From Eutypa lata (Eukaryota > Ascomycota > Sordariomycetes > Xylariales > Diatrypaceae), in assembly GCA_022661535.1 (NCBI GenBank), contig JAKULF010000003.1:2046001-2110000 (forward strand): DNA of 64,000 bases, read 5' to 3'. How positions within the stretch are numbered: the stretch's first letter is position 1; every line of letters starts with the position of its first letter. A program made the position numbers and the translations under genes. Shown here piece by piece: positions 61,201-64,000 of the stretch. Below the pieces are notes generated by a model, which saw nothing but the letters and a program-made list of their open reading frames with translations, did not search any database and was not told the origin of the DNA.

Positions 61201-64000
61201 TTTTTTAATATATATTTTAATTAATTAATTATTAAATAAAACGTAAAAAAGATTAAAATTAATTTATATAAAAAAAAAACGTTTTTAATATTTATAAAAA
61301 TAAAAATTATTAAATTAAATTAAGCTTTTTTTCGTTAATATTAAAAATTTATAAATATTTTTTCGTATTAAATTTAATAAATATATAAAGTATAATTAAT
61401 AAAAAAAAACTTAATATATAAAGTAATATTATTATTTTAATTAAAAGAATTATAATATTTAAAGTTTTTATTATATTAAATTATATTTATATAATTTCTT
61501 TATAAATAATTAAGGCGATAATAATAATATATATATAAAAAGCATATTAAAACGCGTTTATAAAGTAATTTTTATAAAATAATTTTTATAAAATAATTTA
61601 TTAATTTTAATTTATATAATTTCGTTTTAAGTTTAAAATAATAATAAAGATTCTTATATATATATTAACTTATAAATTTAACGTATATAAAGATTTAAAT
61701 TTATCGAATTTATTTTAAAGTTATTATGAATTATTTTATATTAAAACGTAATATTTTATAATATATAAAAAGTAAAAAATTATTAAATTAATTTAAATCG
61801 TTATAACTTTATATTAATTTTAAAAATTTAATTAATTAAAACTTAATATATTAATTTAATATAAAAAATATATATATATAACGAAGTTATAATAACTTAA
61901 AATTTAAAATAAATAAAATATATTTAAAAGTAAAAGATTTAATAATTATAATTATTAATAATATAAAATTTATTTTTTTATTTTTTAAATTTATATTAAT
62001 TAATATTATAAATAAAAATATATTTTTTATTATAAATAATAATTAATTTATATTAATTTTTATATATTTTATAATATTTTAATTTAAAATATTATTATTA
62101 ATATTAATTTATTATTATATTATTATATTATTAAATATTATTATTAATTATTAATTTATAAATTTATTAAATTTAAAAGTTTTAAATAATTTATTTTTAT
62201 TTTTTTATAATTTAAATTTAAAAATAATTATTTTTTTTATAATTAATTTAATATTATATTTTTATTTTAATTATATATTTATAAGTTTATAATTAGAATT
62301 ATTAATTAAATTAATTAATATTTATAATTAATTCGTAACGTTATTATTATTATTAAATTATTAATTTAAATTATTTTTTTTATTTTAATTATAAAATATA
62401 AACTTTTTAAAAACTTTATTTTTAAAATTTAAGCTTTTAATATTAATTTTTAAATTATTAACTTTAAAGTTAATTTTTATAATAATATTTAAAATATTTA
62501 ATTATATATATTAATTATTTAATATATTTATATTTTTAAATTATAAAGTTTTTTTTTTATAAGTTTTAAATTTTATAATATAAATTTTTAATATTAAAGT
62601 TTATAATTATTTTTTTTAATATATAATTTAAGTTTAATTTTATATTAATTAATATTATAATATATTATAAACTTTTAATTAATTAAATAATTTATATAAA
62701 TAATATATTTATAATATATTTTAAACGATATTTTATAATTAAATAATTTATAAAGTATTTTATTATATAAATACGTTATTATTAATAACGTTTTTTATAT
62801 ATAAATAATTAAAAAGCTTTAAAGTTTTAAAAAATACTTTTATTTTATTTATTAAAGTTAAATTTATACGTTTTATAAAGTTATTAAGTTTTTTAATATA
62901 AATAAATATTTTATAATAAATAATTTTATTATTATTTAAAATAACTTTAAACTTAATATTAATATATTTAATATTATTATTAATAAATAATTTTTTAATT
63001 TTAATATTATATTAATTTTTAACTTTTAATTTATAAATATTAAAAGCTTTTAATATTTTTAATTTAATTTTTAATAATTTAATTTTTAAAAATAATAACT
63101 TTTTATTTAAAAAGATTATATAATATTTATAACGATTATATATTAAAAATAATAACTTTTTTATATTATTATAAACTTTTTATAAAATTATATATTTTAT
63201 TTAATTTATAATATTTTTATAAATATATTTTATATTTTTATGTTTTATAAATTATAAAATTAATTTTATTTATTTTTAATTATTTAATTATTAAAAACTT
63301 AATTAATAATTTAAATAATATATATTTTAATTTATTATATTAAGTTTTTAATAAGTTTATCTTTATAAATTACTTTTTAATAATTATTAATATATTAAAA
63401 TAATTTTTATTATTTTTTTTTATTTTAAAAAATATATAATATAATTTTTTTTAATAATAATTTTTAATAATTATTTATTTATTAAACTTATTAAAAAACT
63501 TTAAATTTATATTTTCGTTTATAAAAAGATAATACTTTTTTAATTTATTAATTAAAAATAAATTAATTTTTAATTTAAATAATTTAAGTTTTTATTAATA
63601 ATATATATTTTATTAAATTAATTAATTATAAAGTTTATTTTAAAATAATTAATTTTTATATTTTTATTTAATATAAATATAAAAAAAAAAGTTTTTTAAA
63701 TTTTATAAACTTTATAAATTTTATAAATAACTTTTAATTAAATTTTATAATAATAATATTAATTTAATTATTATTATTTAAATTTTTTATAAAAAAATTA
63801 AAAAAATTAATTTATTTTTATTCGCGTTTTTTATACTTTAAAAATATAATTAATTTTAATTATTATTATTATTTAAAAATATTATTATTTTTTTTTTATT
63901 ATTATTTATTATTTTTATTTATTTAAATTTTTCGTTATTTTATTTTTTTTATTTTTTTATTTTTTAAATGTTTTATTTAAATAAAAAAAATAATAATTTT
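58255..64000. repeat. RIP-mutated AT-rich block running off the window
   Basis: Nearly pure A/T to the window end, with CA/TG almost absent and residual C/G mainly in CG, GC and CT/AG. No coding relic or LTR pair was identified. It contains the large palindrome at 60208-61430. Confidence 0.88.
60208..61430. repeat. 1.2-kb inverted repeat (palindrome)
   Basis: Left arm 60208-60789 and right arm 60853-61430 are reverse complements along their full length with mostly C/T and G/A differences, around a 63-bp spacer centred near 60821. The spacer region is itself similar to a segment of the right arm at about 60962-61037. The match ends abruptly at AATATTACTTT on the left and its complement on the right. 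Confidence 0.85.

Overview
The window is nuclear DNA of a filamentous ascomycete (Pezizomycotina, most likely a Sordariomycete). The reasons are short introns of about 50-140 bp with GTAAGT/GTATGT donors and CTAAC-type branch sites, orthologs of fungal housekeeping genes (creB-type deubiquitinase, ALG12, U2AF small subunit, mitochondrial phosphate carrier, oxysterol-binding protein), and long blocks of extremely AT-rich DNA in which CA and TG dinucleotides have almost vanished while CG survives. That last pattern is the signature of repeat-induced point mutation (RIP). No telomere repeat, rRNA or convincing tRNA was found.

Layout. 1-6182 is a long gene-free stretch. 6183-14644 is a gene cluster: an extended-SDR epimerase/dehydratase (+), a lipocalin-like protein (+), a CBS-domain protein (-) and the mitochondrial phosphate carrier (+), with a MITE-like foldback element at 11583-11795. 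14645-17500 is gene-free. 17500-34140 is a RIP-mutated AT block. It contains a complete but dead Ty1/copia retrotransposon (21613-28823, paired 205-bp LTRs), a degenerate tandem array (28868-29650), a GC-normal island built of nested inverted repeats (29752-30804) and an 8-bp tandem array (32250-32502).

35315-54606 is a second gene-bearing region: creB-like ubiquitin hydrolase (+), ALG12 mannosyltransferase (+), a small AT block (42170-42985), a large conserved-looking protein of unknown function (+), an oxysterol-binding protein (+) and the U2AF small subunit (-). 55272-58045 holds a divergent pair that looks accessory: a protein-kinase-like gene (-) and a PD-(D/E)XK-nuclease-like gene (+). 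The latter ends directly against the last RIP block (58255 to the window end), which contains a 1.2-kb near-perfect palindrome centred near 60821.

The core genes do separate jobs: secretory N-glycan assembly, ubiquitin removal and carbon repression, mitochondrial phosphate import, sterol/lipid transfer, and 3' splice-site recognition. They do not look like a pathway cluster. The parts worth a second look are the repeat structures, the kinase/nuclease-like pair, and several splice-structure oddities, above all a 14-nt microexon in the creB homolog that splits the catalytic cysteine codon. Exon boundaries below were chosen by hand from splice motifs, reading frame and conserved protein motifs; none has RNA support.
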